A stretch of 64,000 nucleotides of DNA, from NCBI RefSeq assembly GCF_012927305.1, contig NZ_JABBGH010000003.1, positions 620,001 to 684,000 on the forward strand, written 5' to 3'. A program made the position numbers and the translations under genes. The stretch comes from Hymenobacter polaris (lineage in GTDB: Bacteria; Bacteroidota; Bacteroidia; Cytophagales; Hymenobacteraceae). Shown one piece after another: positions 7,324 to 15,706 of this stretch; positions within the stretch are counted from its first letter, which is position 1; every line of letters begins with the position of its first letter. The notes beneath the pieces were generated by a model. It was not told the origin of the DNA and did no database searches. It saw only the letters and a list, made by a program, of their open reading frames with translations.

Positions 7324-7929
7324 ATGGCACGTTATACTGGCCCTACCGCCAAAATCGCCCGCCGCTTTTCGGAGCCCATTTTTGGCCCGAGCAAAGCGCT
7401 CAACAAAAAGAATTATCCTCCGGGCCAGCATGGCCGTGGCCGCCGCAAGAAGCAGTCGGAATACGCTGTGCAGCTGATGGAGAAGCAGAAGGTAAAGTAC
7501 CTGTATGGGGTGCTAGAAAAATATTTCGAGAACCTCTTCCACAAAGCCGCTGTGCTGCCGGGTATCACCGGCGACAATCTGCTGGGTTTGCTGGAGTCGC
7601 GTCTCGATAATGTGGTATATCGCTTGGGTATTGCCAGCACGCGCCGCGCGGCGCGCCAGCTGGTATCGCATAAGCATATCACGGTGAACGGCGAGGTAGT
7701 TAACATTCCTTCGTATAAACTGCGTGCTGGCGACCAAGTAGGCGTGCGGGAGAAGTCGAAGTCGCTGGAAGCTATCACGACTTCGCTGAGTGTACGCAAT
7801 TCGCGTCAGTTCTCGTGGCTGGAGTGGGACGGCAAAGAGATGGTGGGTAAGTTCACCAATATGCCATCGCGGGAGCTGATTCCGGAAAAGATTTCGGAGC
7901 AGCTTATCGTCGAATTGTATTCGAAGTAA
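7324..7929 (+). CDS. rpsD: 30S ribosomal protein S4
   Basis: S4 nucleates small-subunit assembly; in E. coli it also represses the alpha operon. The 201-residue product starts MARYTGPTAKIARRFSEPIF and lacks the N-terminal zinc Cys cluster. It has the S4 RNA-binding domain at about 92-155 (RLDNVVYRLGIASTRRAARQLVSH, HITVNGEVVNIPSYKLRAGD). The end of the gene and the next 170 bases hold hairpins before rpoA. Confidence 0.98.
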   Translation: MARYTGPTAKIARRFSEPIFGPSKALNKKNYPPGQHGRGRRKKQSEYAVQLMEKQKVKYLYGVLEKYFENLFHKAAVLPGITGDNLLGLLESRLDNVVYRLGIASTRRAARQLVSHKHITVNGEVVNIPSYKLRAGDQVGVREKSKSLEAITTSLSVRNSRQFSWLEWDGKEMVGKFTNMPSRELIPEKISEQLIVELYSK

Positions 7930-7945
7930 TAAACTGGCACTTTGT

Positions 7946-7971
7946 GCGGCCCGGGCTTTGGCTCGGGCCGC
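7946..7971 (+). terminator. GC-rich hairpin after rpsD
   Basis: GCGGCCCGGGC pairs with GCTCGGGCCGC around a four-base loop. It is followed by TTTCGT, a weak T tract. It may be a leaky terminator or attenuator between S4 and RNA polymerase alpha. Confidence 0.45.
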
Positions 7972-8053
7972 TTTCGTGCTGTACCCGCTTCCGGTTGGTC
8001 CCCGGTGGGAGAGGGTAGCCAAGCGCAAGCAAGGCATTGGGTTTGGGGAACTT

Positions 8054-8071
8054 AGCGAGCCTAGGCTCGCT
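8054..8071 (+). repeat. 18-bp perfect palindrome centred on CCTAGG before rpoA
   Basis: AGCGAGCCTAGGCTCGCT lies 31 bases upstream of the rpoA ATG. It is a third intergenic palindrome in this ribosomal cluster with CCTAGG at its exact centre. Confidence 0.8.
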
Positions 8072-8101
8072 TTACTTGTACTTACTTAACACGCCCCACA
8101 T

Positions 8102-9091
8102 ATGTCAATCTTAGCTTTTCAAATGCCGGAGAAGGTCGTAATGGAGAAAGCCGACGACTTCACTGGTTCGTTTGAATTCAAGCCTCTGGAGAAGGGCTAC
8201 GGTGTTACGATTGGGAATGCGCTGCGTCGCATTTTGCTTTCGTCGCTGGAGGGCTTCGCCATTACGTCGGTGCGCACGACCTCGGTGCTGCACGAGTTTT
8301 CCACGATTGAAGGGGTGATTGAGGATATGTCCGAAATCATCCTGAACCTCAAGCAGGTGCGCTTTAAGAAAATTAGCGATGCCATTGAGGACAAGATTAC
8401 GGTGCGCATCAGCGGGCAAGATACTTTTACCGCTGGCGACATTGCCAAGTTTGCTAACGGCTTCCAGGTGTTGAATCCGAAGCTGGTTATCTGCAACCTA
8501 GACCCAGCCAAAGAACTGGAATTTGAGTTGACGGTGAATCGTGGCCGTGGTTACGTGCCGGCCGACGAAAATAAGCCGACTGACCAAGTATTTGGCCAGA
8601 TTGCCATCGATGCTATCTACACGCCCATCAAAAACGTGAAGTACAGCATCGAGAACACCCGCGTGGAGCAGAAAACGGACTACGAGCGTTTGTTGATTGA
8701 AATTCAAACCGACGGTTCGATTCATCCTGAGGAGGCATTAAAAGGTGCGGCCAATATTCTGATTCAGCACTTCATGCTGTTTTCGGACAATACTATTCAG
8801 CTGAGCGGCAACCGCCCGGCGGCGGCTGAACCAGTGGATGAGGAGACCCTGGCTATGCGCAAGACGCTGAAGACCCCGCTCAGCGAGATGGACCTTTCGG
8901 TGCGCGCTTATAACTGCCTGAAGGCGGCTGACATCAAGACCCTAGGCGAGCTGGTGCAGCTCGACATGGCTGACATGATGAAGTTCCGCAACTTTGGTAA
9001 GAAGAGCCTCACGGAACTGGAAAACCTGGTGGAAGAGAAGGGCCTGCACTTTGGCATGGACCTCGGCAAGTATCGCCTCGACGAAGATTAG
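8102..9091 (+). CDS. rpoA: DNA-directed RNA polymerase subunit alpha
   Basis: The alpha dimer scaffolds polymerase assembly and contacts activators and UP elements. The 329-residue product has an N-terminal dimerisation domain (to about 235) with GYGVTIGNALRRILLSSLEG at about 34-53. After an Ala/Pro-rich linker (about 243-255) there is an alpha-CTD with LGELVQLDMADMMKFRNFGKKS. Length and domain order are normal. It stands between S4 and L17. Confidence 0.98.
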   Translation: MSILAFQMPEKVVMEKADDFTGSFEFKPLEKGYGVTIGNALRRILLSSLEGFAITSVRTTSVLHEFSTIEGVIEDMSEIILNLKQVRFKKISDAIEDKITVRISGQDTFTAGDIAKFANGFQVLNPKLVICNLDPAKELEFELTVNRGRGYVPADENKPTDQVFGQIAIDAIYTPIKNVKYSIENTRVEQKTDYERLLIEIQTDGSIHPEEALKGAANILIQHFMLFSDNTIQLSGNRPAAAEPVDEETLAMRKTLKTPLSEMDLSVRAYNCLKAADIKTLGELVQLDMADMMKFRNFGKKSLTELENLVEEKGLHFGMDLGKYRLDED

Positions 9092-9261
9092 TAATTGATT
9101 GCCGTGCTGGCTGCTAGCACCTCCACCGCGGGGTTATGGCAGCCAGCCTTTTTTATAGCTTTATTCACCCCGCTACGCCCTAGGGGACAAGGTTCTAATG
9201 AGGCCGCTTTGGCCCGCCGTGGTCTTGGCCCGCAAGCGTAGCATTTACCCAAAACTGTCCC

Positions 9262-9882
9262 ATGCGACACGGTAAAAAAATCAACCACCTGGGCCGCACG
9301 GCGTCCCACCGCAATGCGATGCTGTCGAACATGGCTTCGTCGCTCATTATCTCGAAGCGCGTAACTACGACCGTGGCCAAGGCCAAGGCCCTGCGCCAGT
9401 TTGTGGAGCCGCTGCTGACTAAGGCGAAGGACGATACTACGCACTCGCGCCGCACCGTATTTGCCACCTTGCAAAACAAGGAAAGCATCAAGGAACTGTA
9501 TGGCGAGATAGCTGGCCGCATTGCTAACCGCCCCGGTGGTTACACGCGCATCCTGAAGCTGAGCGCTAGCCGCGCCGGTGATAACGCTGACATGTGCATC
9601 ATCGAGCTGGTAGACTTCAACGAAACCCTACTCGAGAGCAAGAACGCTGCCGCTGCTAAGTCCACTACCACCCGCCGCTCGCGCCGCCGTGGGGGCAATG
9701 CGGGTGCTGCTGCGGCTGCCAGCACCACCAACGAGGCTGGTACCGAAGCTCGTGAGTTCGTGCCCGAGTTGAACGACGAAAGCAACACCAACCAAGAAGC
9801 TAACCGCACCGAATCAGGTGCTGTTTCGCCCACGGAAGCGGAAGCTACCACCTTGGACCAGCCCGCCGACGACCAAAAATAG
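9262..9882 (+). CDS. rplQ: 50S ribosomal protein L17 with long acidic tail
   Basis: L17 lies near the polypeptide exit tunnel. Residues 1 to about 127 form the L17 core (MRHGKKINHLGRTASHRNAM, NRPGGYTRILKLSASRAGDNA). The remaining 80 or so residues are an Arg patch (RRSRRR at about 138-143), an Ala-rich stretch and a Glu/Asn/Thr-rich acidic end. E. coli L17 is 127 residues; a shorter extension is common in Bacteroidota, and this one is long. It is the last gene of the cluster and is followed by a perfect terminator palindrome. Confidence 0.97.
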   Translation: MRHGKKINHLGRTASHRNAMLSNMASSLIISKRVTTTVAKAKALRQFVEPLLTKAKDDTTHSRRTVFATLQNKESIKELYGEIAGRIANRPGGYTRILKLSASRAGDNADMCIIELVDFNETLLESKNAAAAKSTTTRRSRRRGGNAGAAAAASTTNEAGTEAREFVPELNDESNTNQEANRTESGAVSPTEAEATTLDQPADDQK

Positions 9883-9895
9883 GCGGTGGCTAGAG

Positions 9896-9967
9896 CCCTA
9901 GGGTCCTCAACACAAAAAAAGGTCATGCTACATAGCATGACCTTTTTTTGTGTTGAGGACCCTAGGG
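9896..9967. terminator. Bidirectional terminator: 35-bp perfect palindrome
   Basis: Arms 9896-9930 and 9933-9967 are perfectly complementary around a two-base loop. Each arm carries CCCTAGGG at its outer end and an A7 or T7 run followed by an 8-bp GC stem, so it works as a terminator on both strands. It separates rplQ (+) from hemW (-), which converge here. Confidence 0.9.
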
Positions 9968-9986
9968 TGCGGTAAGTACGAAATCT

Positions 9987-11129
9987 TTAGGCTACTTCAG
10001 TAAATAGCTCCAGCGTAATATGGTCGGCCAGCAGCTTGCCAGCATCGGTCAGGCGGAGTACCTGCTGGTCGAGCGTGACCAAGCGTTGGTTCAGCAGGCT
10101 TTGTAGGTATTGACTGTGGGTAGCTAGCAGGTTTGTACCTAGCTCATCGGCGAGGTAGCGCAGGTCGCAGCCGCGGCTGGTGCGCAGGGTGGTAAGCAGG
10201 TATTCATTGGCTTGGTCGAGTGCGGAGAGTTGCTCCACGGTGGCGGGCACCTCGCCCTGCTCAAGCACGGCCGCCACGTAGCGCGGGTTGTTGGCCACGG
10301 TATATTGGCGGCTACGGCCATCGAAGGAGTGGGCGCTGGGCCCAAGACCCAAGTAAGGTACACCGCGCCAGTAATTGCTGTTGTGGCGGCTTTCGCGGCC
10401 CGGCAGGCAGAAGTTGCTGATTTCGTACTGCTCGTAGCCGCCAGCCCGCAGTTGCGCTAGCAACTGCTCAAACTGCTCGGCCACAAACTCGTCGGGCGGC
10501 GCCAGGAACGTGCCTTTTTTTAGCCGGCGGCCGAAGGCAGTATCTGGCTCGATGGTGAGCGCATAGGCTGAAATGTGCGGTACCCCTAGGGTCAGCAACG
10601 CCGCCAAGTCGGCCTGCCAGATGGCGTGGCTGGCGGCTGGAATGCCGTAAATAACGTCTACCGAAATATTTTCGAAGCCAGCAGCTTGTGCTTGCTGCAC
10701 GGCCTGCCGCGACTCGGTGGCCGAGTGCGCCCGATTCATAAGGCGCAGGTGCGGCTCATGGAAGCTCTGTAGGCCAATGCTGAGGCGGTTGATGGGCGAG
10801 GCGGCCAGCACGGCCAGCTTCTCAGGCGTGAGGTCGTCGGGGTTGGCTTCGAGGGTAATTTCGGCCCGTGGCGACACCTCAAACTGCGCGTGAATGGCGG
10901 TGAAGATGGCGTCTAGCTCCGCCGCCGTAAGCAGCGAGGGCGTGCCGCCCCCAAAATAGATAGTTTCGAGGGGCGTGGCGGGCGCGGGCAGATAATGGCG
11001 CCGGAGGGCCATTTCTCGGGTCAAAGCGGCTACAAACTGCGTCTTTAGCCCCATGGAGGTGCTAAAATGGAAGTCGCAGTAGTGGCAGGCCTGCTTGCAG
11101 AATGGAATGTGTAGGTAAAGGCCGGGCAT
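9987..11129 (-). CDS. hemW: Radical SAM heme chaperone HemW (HemN-like)
   Basis: HemW-type proteins bind heme and an Fe-S cluster and are often misnamed coproporphyrinogen III oxidase. The 380-residue product begins MPGLYLHIPFCKQACHYCDF, giving the radical SAM CxxxCxxC at residues 11, 15 and 18. It continues with YFGGGTPSLL, EANPDDLTPEKL, NRLSIGLQSF and a C-terminal HemN domain (YEISNFCLPGRESRHNSNYW). The lack of an N-terminal extension before the Cys motif favours HemW over true HemN. It converges on rplQ and diverges from the BamA-like gene. Confidence 0.9.
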   Translation of the reverse strand: MPGLYLHIPFCKQACHYCDFHFSTSMGLKTQFVAALTREMALRRHYLPAPATPLETIYFGGGTPSLLTAAELDAIFTAIHAQFEVSPRAEITLEANPDDLTPEKLAVLAASPINRLSIGLQSFHEPHLRLMNRAHSATESRQAVQQAQAAGFENISVDVIYGIPAASHAIWQADLAALLTLGVPHISAYALTIEPDTAFGRRLKKGTFLAPPDEFVAEQFEQLLAQLRAGGYEQYEISNFCLPGRESRHNSNYWRGVPYLGLGPSAHSFDGRSRQYTVANNPRYVAAVLEQGEVPATVEQLSALDQANEYLLTTLRTSRGCDLRYLADELGTNLLATHSQYLQSLLNQRLVTLDQQVLRLTDAGKLLADHITLELFTEVA

Positions 11130-11247
11130 GAGCAGGCAGCGCGTAATTTGCGAGAAGCGCCAACGAGCTACAACACGCCAAGCGCGGGGTAAAATTCGCT
11201 CGGCGGAAATTAACTGGTCGGTTTTGCGTTTGCCTCTCCGACGAATT

Positions 11248-13143
11248 ATGCGTTACCGCTTCCTTTTTGTACTGGGTTGCTGGCTGGGGCTGGTGGGGCC
11301 TGCGGGCGCCCAAACGCCCCTAGGGTCGGGGGCGGGCGTGGTAGTACCCACGGCGCCGGGGCTAGCCTCGCCCCCGCTACCCCCCGATACCACCCGCCGC
11401 CGGGCCCCGGCAGTGCCGCGCAAGCTGCCCGGCCGCCTGCGCACCCTGGTGTGGGTTGGCACCGCTGCCGACCAGGCTTTGGTGCGGCGCTTCCACCCTA
11501 GGGCTACGGTGCCCGACTCGCTTACGGCCCTGCGCACGGTACGCGAGCTAGTGCTGGCGCTGCAAGCTGAGGCGTATCTACTGGCGTCGGTTGATTCGCT
11601 AAGCTGGGGGCGCGATACCGTGCGAGTGCACGTGTACGCTGGCGAGCCCTTCCGCTGGGCCTACTTGCACAATGGCAACCTGGGCGACGGCCTGCTGACG
11701 CGCGCGGGCTACCGCGAAAAGTTTTTTCGGCGCACTCTCTGGCGACCGGCCGAGTGGGTTAGCTTGCAAGAGCGTATCCTCACCGAAGCGGAGAACCAGG
11801 GGTATCCCTTTGCCACTGTCGGCCTCGATTCGCTACAGCTAGCGGCTAGTTCCATTGCCGGGCGGGTGGTATTGCGGCGCGGGCCGCTCGTCACGTTCGA
11901 TTCGCTGCAGGTGATTGGCACGAGCCGCACCAAAAAGCGCTTCCTAACCAAATATTTGCAGCTTTTTCCGGGGGCGCCCTATAGCCAGCAGCGCGTGCTG
12001 GCGGCGGCGGCCCTGCTGCGGCAGCTGCCCTACGTGCGCCTGCGGGCCGAGCCCGAGGTGCGCTTTGCCAGGGGGCGGGCGCGGGTGTACTTATTGCTCG
12101 ATGAGCGGCCCGCCAACCAGTTCGACGCCATTGTGGGGCTGCTGCCCAACGCGACGGGCAGCGGCGTGCAGTTTACGGGCGACGTGACCGTGGCGCTGCG
12201 CAACCTGCGCGGCGGTGGCAAACAAGTGGGCCTGCAGTGGCGCAAGGTAGATGCTGCCTCCCAAACGCTCGATGTTAACTACTTGCACCCCAATTTCTTC
12301 GGTACGCCACTCGAAGTAGCCGCCACCTTCAACCTGTATCGCCAGAACTTGGCGTTCCTCACCATTCATCCGAGGCTGCAGGTAACCTACCCGACGGCGC
12401 GGGCGGGCCGGCTTACCTTCTTTGCCGAGCAGCGCAGTTCGCGCTTGCTGTTCGATAGCCTCGCTTACGTTAACCTCAACAATCTCAATACCCTACCTGA
12501 CTACATTGATTCGGAAACTAATAGCTACGGTTTGGCCTACGCCCGCACCTACCTCGACGACTTGTATTTCCCGCACCGGGGCTCGTTTGTGAGCTTGCAG
12601 GGCAGCGTGGGCACCAAGACGGTAAGCCGCAACGCCTTTATTCGGGAAGACCTGTACGCTACGCTGCCCCTGCGCTCGACGCAGTATAGCTTCAACGGGC
12701 GCGCCGAGCGCTACTGGGCCCTAGGGCGGCAGGGGGTGCTAGTGGCCCGCCTGCGCGGCGAGGCACTCTTCAACCAGCAGCAAAAGTATTTCCTCAACGA
12801 CTTGTTCCGCCTAGGGGGCCTCAACTCCCTCAGAGGCTTCAGCGAAAACCAGTTTTACACTAATGCCTACGGGGTCGGCACCATTGAATTCCGGCAGTTT
12901 ACCGGGCCTGAGGGCTACGTATTTCTATTTGCTGACCAAAGCGTGCTGCGCGCTTACCAAGCCGCCACCGTAGGCCTCACGTCGGCCCTGGACGCGCCCA
13001 CGGGCCTAGGGGCGGGGCTGAGCTTTCGCACGGCAGCCGGGCTGTTTCAGTTTGTGTATTCGGTGGGCCGCTCACCGTTTTATAACCAATCGTTTGGCCT
13101 TTCCAACTCTAAAATTCACTTCGGCCTGACCAGCCGGTTTTAG
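11248..13143 (+). CDS. BamA/TamA-like outer membrane protein
   Basis: This 631-residue protein starts at MRYRFLFVLGCWLGLV, a clear signal peptide ending at GPAGAQ. The open frame extends 40 codons further 5', but that part has no signal-like features and would overlap the hemW start. POTRA-like units occupy roughly residues 100-290 (FDSLQVIGTSRTKKRFLTKY). A C-terminal 16-strand-type barrel of the surface antigen family follows, with NDLFRLGGLNSLRGFSENQF resembling the VRGF/Y motif of Omp85 proteins. It probably inserts or translocates outer-membrane proteins. It is too divergent to call BamA; a second, housekeeping BamA is expected elsewhere. Confidence 0.8.
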   Translation: MRYRFLFVLGCWLGLVGPAGAQTPLGSGAGVVVPTAPGLASPPLPPDTTRRRAPAVPRKLPGRLRTLVWVGTAADQALVRRFHPRATVPDSLTALRTVRELVLALQAEAYLLASVDSLSWGRDTVRVHVYAGEPFRWAYLHNGNLGDGLLTRAGYREKFFRRTLWRPAEWVSLQERILTEAENQGYPFATVGLDSLQLAASSIAGRVVLRRGPLVTFDSLQVIGTSRTKKRFLTKYLQLFPGAPYSQQRVLAAAALLRQLPYVRLRAEPEVRFARGRARVYLLLDERPANQFDAIVGLLPNATGSGVQFTGDVTVALRNLRGGGKQVGLQWRKVDAASQTLDVNYLHPNFFGTPLEVAATFNLYRQNLAFLTIHPRLQVTYPTARAGRLTFFAEQRSSRLLFDSLAYVNLNNLNTLPDYIDSETNSYGLAYARTYLDDLYFPHRGSFVSLQGSVGTKTVSRNAFIREDLYATLPLRSTQYSFNGRAERYWALGRQGVLVARLRGEALFNQQQKYFLNDLFRLGGLNSLRGFSENQFYTNAYGVGTIEFRQFTGPEGYVFLFADQSVLRAYQAATVGLTSALDAPTGLGAGLSFRTAAGLFQFVYSVGRSPFYNQSFGLSNSKIHFGLTSRF

Positions 13144-13226
13144 ACAGTAATAAATGGAAGCTGCAACCTTACGGCGGTGGGTAATCTCTGGTTTAAAACC
13201 ACTTTACGAGGGTAACCTACCTGAAG

Positions 13227-13856
13227 ATGAAACAGCTTTTCCTTTACCTGCTAGCTACTAGCTGGGCTACTACGGCCGCCGCCCAAACGTCCGTGCAGTA
13301 CCCCAGGCTCAGCAAGACGCTGGATAGCCTGGCTTACGTAGACCAGTGGCCCATGCAGCAGATGTTCAAACAACTGCCCGACAGTGCCGGCCGCGACTTG
13401 GTGAAAGTAGAGGAAATCAACTTCGCTCGCCACCAGCCTATCCTCGAGAAAATCGTGCGGCAGTACGGTTACCCCGGTTTCCGGCAAGTAGGGGAGAAAA
13501 GCGCCAACAACTTCTGGCTGCTAGTGCAGCACGCCGACGCCCACCCCGATTTTCAGCGCCAGGTGCTGAAGCTGATGCAGGCTGAGGTGAAGCGTAAAAA
13601 CGCCAGGCCCGCCAACTATGCCTACCTCACCGACCGGGTAGCCATCAATGCCGGCCAGCCCGAGGAGTATGGCACCCAAGTGACCTATGAGAACGTCGGC
13701 ACTGCAGCGGTTAAAGCAGTGCCTAAGTCGCTACGCGACCCCAAAAACGTGAATAAGCGCCGTGCCGCCATTGGCATGGAGCCGCTGGAAAACTACTTGG
13801 ATGGCATGACCAAGATGCACATCGAGATGAATAAACCGAAAACGCAACTGCCATAA
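13227..13856 (+). CDS. Secreted DUF6624-like protein
   Basis: The 209-residue product has a signal peptide (MKQLFLYLLATSWATTAAAQ). A conserved-looking body includes YGYPGFRQVGEKSANNFWLL, VQHADAHPDFQRQVL, NYAYLTDRVAINAGQPEEYG and a final RRAAIGMEPLENYL. These blocks match what I recall of DUF6624, a Bacteroidota family of unknown function. The repeated His and Asp in the QHAD and YLTDR blocks could be catalytic, but that is inference. It is followed by a strong bidirectional terminator shared with tsf. Confidence 0.65.
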   Translation: MKQLFLYLLATSWATTAAAQTSVQYPRLSKTLDSLAYVDQWPMQQMFKQLPDSAGRDLVKVEEINFARHQPILEKIVRQYGYPGFRQVGEKSANNFWLLVQHADAHPDFQRQVLKLMQAEVKRKNARPANYAYLTDRVAINAGQPEEYGTQVTYENVGTAAVKAVPKSLRDPKNVNKRRAAIGMEPLENYLDGMTKMHIEMNKPKTQLP

Positions 13857-13893
13857 AAAAAGCCCGCTGGCGCATTGCCAGCGGGCTTTTTTA
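13855..13893. terminator. Bidirectional terminator between DUF6624 gene and tsf
   Basis: AGCCCGCTGGC (13861-13871) pairs with GCCAGCGGGCT (13877-13887), flanked by seven A on the left and six T on the right. It serves both the (+) gene ending at 13856 and tsf on the (-) strand. Confidence 0.88.
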
Positions 13894-13915
13894 TTCAGTG
13901 ATACCCTAGGGGCGC

Positions 13916-14752
13916 TTACGCGCCGATAGCTACGCGCTTGAACGACTCTACCGTCATGCCCTTCGACGTCTTGTCGAGCAGTTGGGCGATGGTTACCGAA
14001 TTGTCCTTCACGAATTCCTGGTTGAGCAGGGTGTTGTCCTTGTAGAACTTGTTGAGCTTGCCCTGGGCAATTTTCTCCAGCATGGCTTCGGGCTTGCCCT
14101 CGGCACGGGCCTGCTCCTTGCCAATCTCAATTTCGCGCTCTACCGTAGCCGAGTCCACGCCGTCCTTGTCCACGGCTACGGGCTTCATCGCTACGATTTG
14201 CATGGCTACGTCGCGGCCCACATCAGTGGTGTCAGCGCTACCCACGTTCTTCAGGCCCACCAGCACGCCTTTTTTGTTGTCCGAGTGGATATACGAAGCC
14301 ACTTTCTCGGCGCTCAGCGTGGCGTAGGTCAGGTCGAGCTTCTCGCCGATTTTGCCGGTCAACTCGGTGATATGCTCCTGCACGGTGCGGCCATCAGCCT
14401 CCTTGGCGGCCAACAGGTCTTCTTTGGTGCCCACGTTGGTTTTCACGGCCGTATCCAAAATTTGCTGCACCAAGGTGCGGAAGTCGGCTACTTTAGCCAC
14501 CGATTCGGTTTCGCAGGCTAGGGCCACCAGCTTACCATTTTTGCCATCCTCGCTCACGTTCACCAGCACGAGGCCTTCCGACGTGGCGTTATCGGCGCGC
14601 TTGTCAGCAATTTTCTGGCCCTGCTTGCGCAGGATGTCGCGGGCGGCTTCAAAGTCGCCGTTGGCCTCGGTGAGGGCCTTTTTGCAATCCATCATGCCCG
14701 CGCCGGTCATGGTGCGGAGCTTGTTTACGTCTGCGGCGGTGATAGCTGCCAT
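13916..14752 (-). CDS. tsf: Elongation factor Ts
   Basis: EF-Ts exchanges GDP for GTP on EF-Tu. The 278-residue product starts with the UBA-like domain (ITAADVNKLRTMTGAGMMDCKKAL), followed by the TDFV-equivalent region (ACETESVAKVADF) and a second core domain ending in FKRVAIGA. It is the last gene of the rplM-rpsI-rpsB-tsf group, 159 bases after rpsB, with a terminator-like hairpin in between. Confidence 0.98.
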   Translation of the reverse strand: MAAITAADVNKLRTMTGAGMMDCKKALTEANGDFEAARDILRKQGQKIADKRADNATSEGLVLVNVSEDGKNGKLVALACETESVAKVADFRTLVQQILDTAVKTNVGTKEDLLAAKEADGRTVQEHITELTGKIGEKLDLTYATLSAEKVASYIHSDNKKGVLVGLKNVGSADTTDVGRDVAMQIVAMKPVAVDKDGVDSATVEREIEIGKEQARAEGKPEAMLEKIAQGKLNKFYKDNTLLNQEFVKDNSVTIAQLLDKTSKGMTVESFKRVAIGA

Positions 14753-14759
14753 AGTGGTA

Positions 14760-14833
14760 GCGCGGGCTTGCCGCCCGCGAGTTGGGTGTATAGGGAAATT
14801 TACGTTTTGAGTCGCGGGTCAGCAAGCCCGCGC
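14760..14833. repeat. GC-rich inverted repeat upstream of tsf
   Basis: Bases 14760-14780 and 14812-14833 are inverted copies of a word of the type GCGCGGGCTTGC...CCGCGA. Each copy can also fold on itself. The repeat lies between the tsf start and the rpsB terminator hairpin and may be a small mobile-repeat remnant or part of the tsf leader. Confidence 0.5.
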
Positions 14834-14844
14834 AACCGAAAAAG

Positions 14845-14888
14845 AAAAAGGGAACCGCCAAGCATTAGCCTCGACCGTTCCCTCTTTC
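14845..14888 (-). terminator. Terminator-like hairpin after rpsB
   Basis: On the minus strand, AGGGAACGG pairs with CGGTTCCCT and is followed by TTTTCTTTTTC. It stands 23 bases downstream of the rpsB stop, so tsf may be expressed partly from its own promoter or by read-through. Confidence 0.6.
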
Positions 14889-14911
14889 GTCAAGCTTTAA
14901 AAGCGAGCAGC

Positions 14912-15685
14912 TTAGCTTTGGGTATCAGCCTCGGTTTTTTCAGCAATGGCAGCTTCGTCAGCTTCCTTGCGCTCGGCATCTTCCTTGTCAACCTTGCGCT
15001 CCGACAGGCCTTCCTCAATCGCCTTGCCCATCACGTTCATGATAAGCTGAATCGACTTCGAGGCGTCATCGTTGGCCGGGATGGGGAACTGCACCAGTTC
15101 TGGGTTTGAGTTGGTATCAACGATAGCAAATACCGGAATCCCCAGCTTCTGGGCTTCTTTCACGGCGATGTGCTCGCGCTTCACGTCTACCACGAACAGG
15201 GCAGCGGGCAGGCGGCTCAGGTCGGCAATGCCGCCCATTACGCGCTCTAGCTTCTCGCGCTCGCGGTTCATCATGAGCTTCTCGCGCTTAGCCAAGGCGG
15301 CGTAAGCGGTGTTTTCTTTCACCATCTTGTCGATGGAGCTCATTTTCTTCAAGCTCTTGCGGATGGTGGCGAAGTTCGTCAGCATCCCGCCCAGCCAGCG
15401 GTCAGTCACGTAGGGCATTTTGAGGCGCTGGGCCTCCGTCTGCACAATCTCCTGCGCCTGCTTCTTGGTGGCTACGAACATGATTTTGCGGCCGCTTTTC
15501 GCAATGTTGCGAATAGCATTGGCAGCGTAATCCAGCGAAGCCAGCGTCTTGTTGAGGTCAATGATATGGATGCCGTTCTTCTCCATGAAGATATACGGCG
15601 CCATTTTGGGGTCCCACTTGCGCGTGAGGTGGCCGAAGTGGGCACCCGCGTCAAGCAGTTCTTTATAAGAGGTGGACTGAGCCAT
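14912..15685 (-). CDS. rpsB: 30S ribosomal protein S2
   Basis: S2 is a late-binding 30S protein needed to recruit S1. The 257-residue product has YKELLDAGAHFGHLTRKWDP, YIFMEKNGIHIIDLNKT and PYVTDRWLGGMLTNFATIRKS. The S2 C-terminal region is VDTNSNPELVQFPIPANDDA, followed by a charged Glu/Lys tail of about 30 residues. It follows rpsI after 21 bases and precedes tsf. Confidence 0.98.
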   Translation of the reverse strand: MAQSTSYKELLDAGAHFGHLTRKWDPKMAPYIFMEKNGIHIIDLNKTLASLDYAANAIRNIAKSGRKIMFVATKKQAQEIVQTEAQRLKMPYVTDRWLGGMLTNFATIRKSLKKMSSIDKMVKENTAYAALAKREKLMMNREREKLERVMGGIADLSRLPAALFVVDVKREHIAVKEAQKLGIPVFAIVDTNSNPELVQFPIPANDDASKSIQLIMNVMGKAIEEGLSERKVDKEDAERKEADEAAIAEKTEADTQS

Positions 15686-15706
15686 GATACTACTACGGTT
15701 AAACGA

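Noticed and set aside
11128..11247. Longer start for the BamA-like gene
   Set aside because: The extra 40 codons overlap the hemW start and precede a clear signal peptide, so they are unlikely to be translated.
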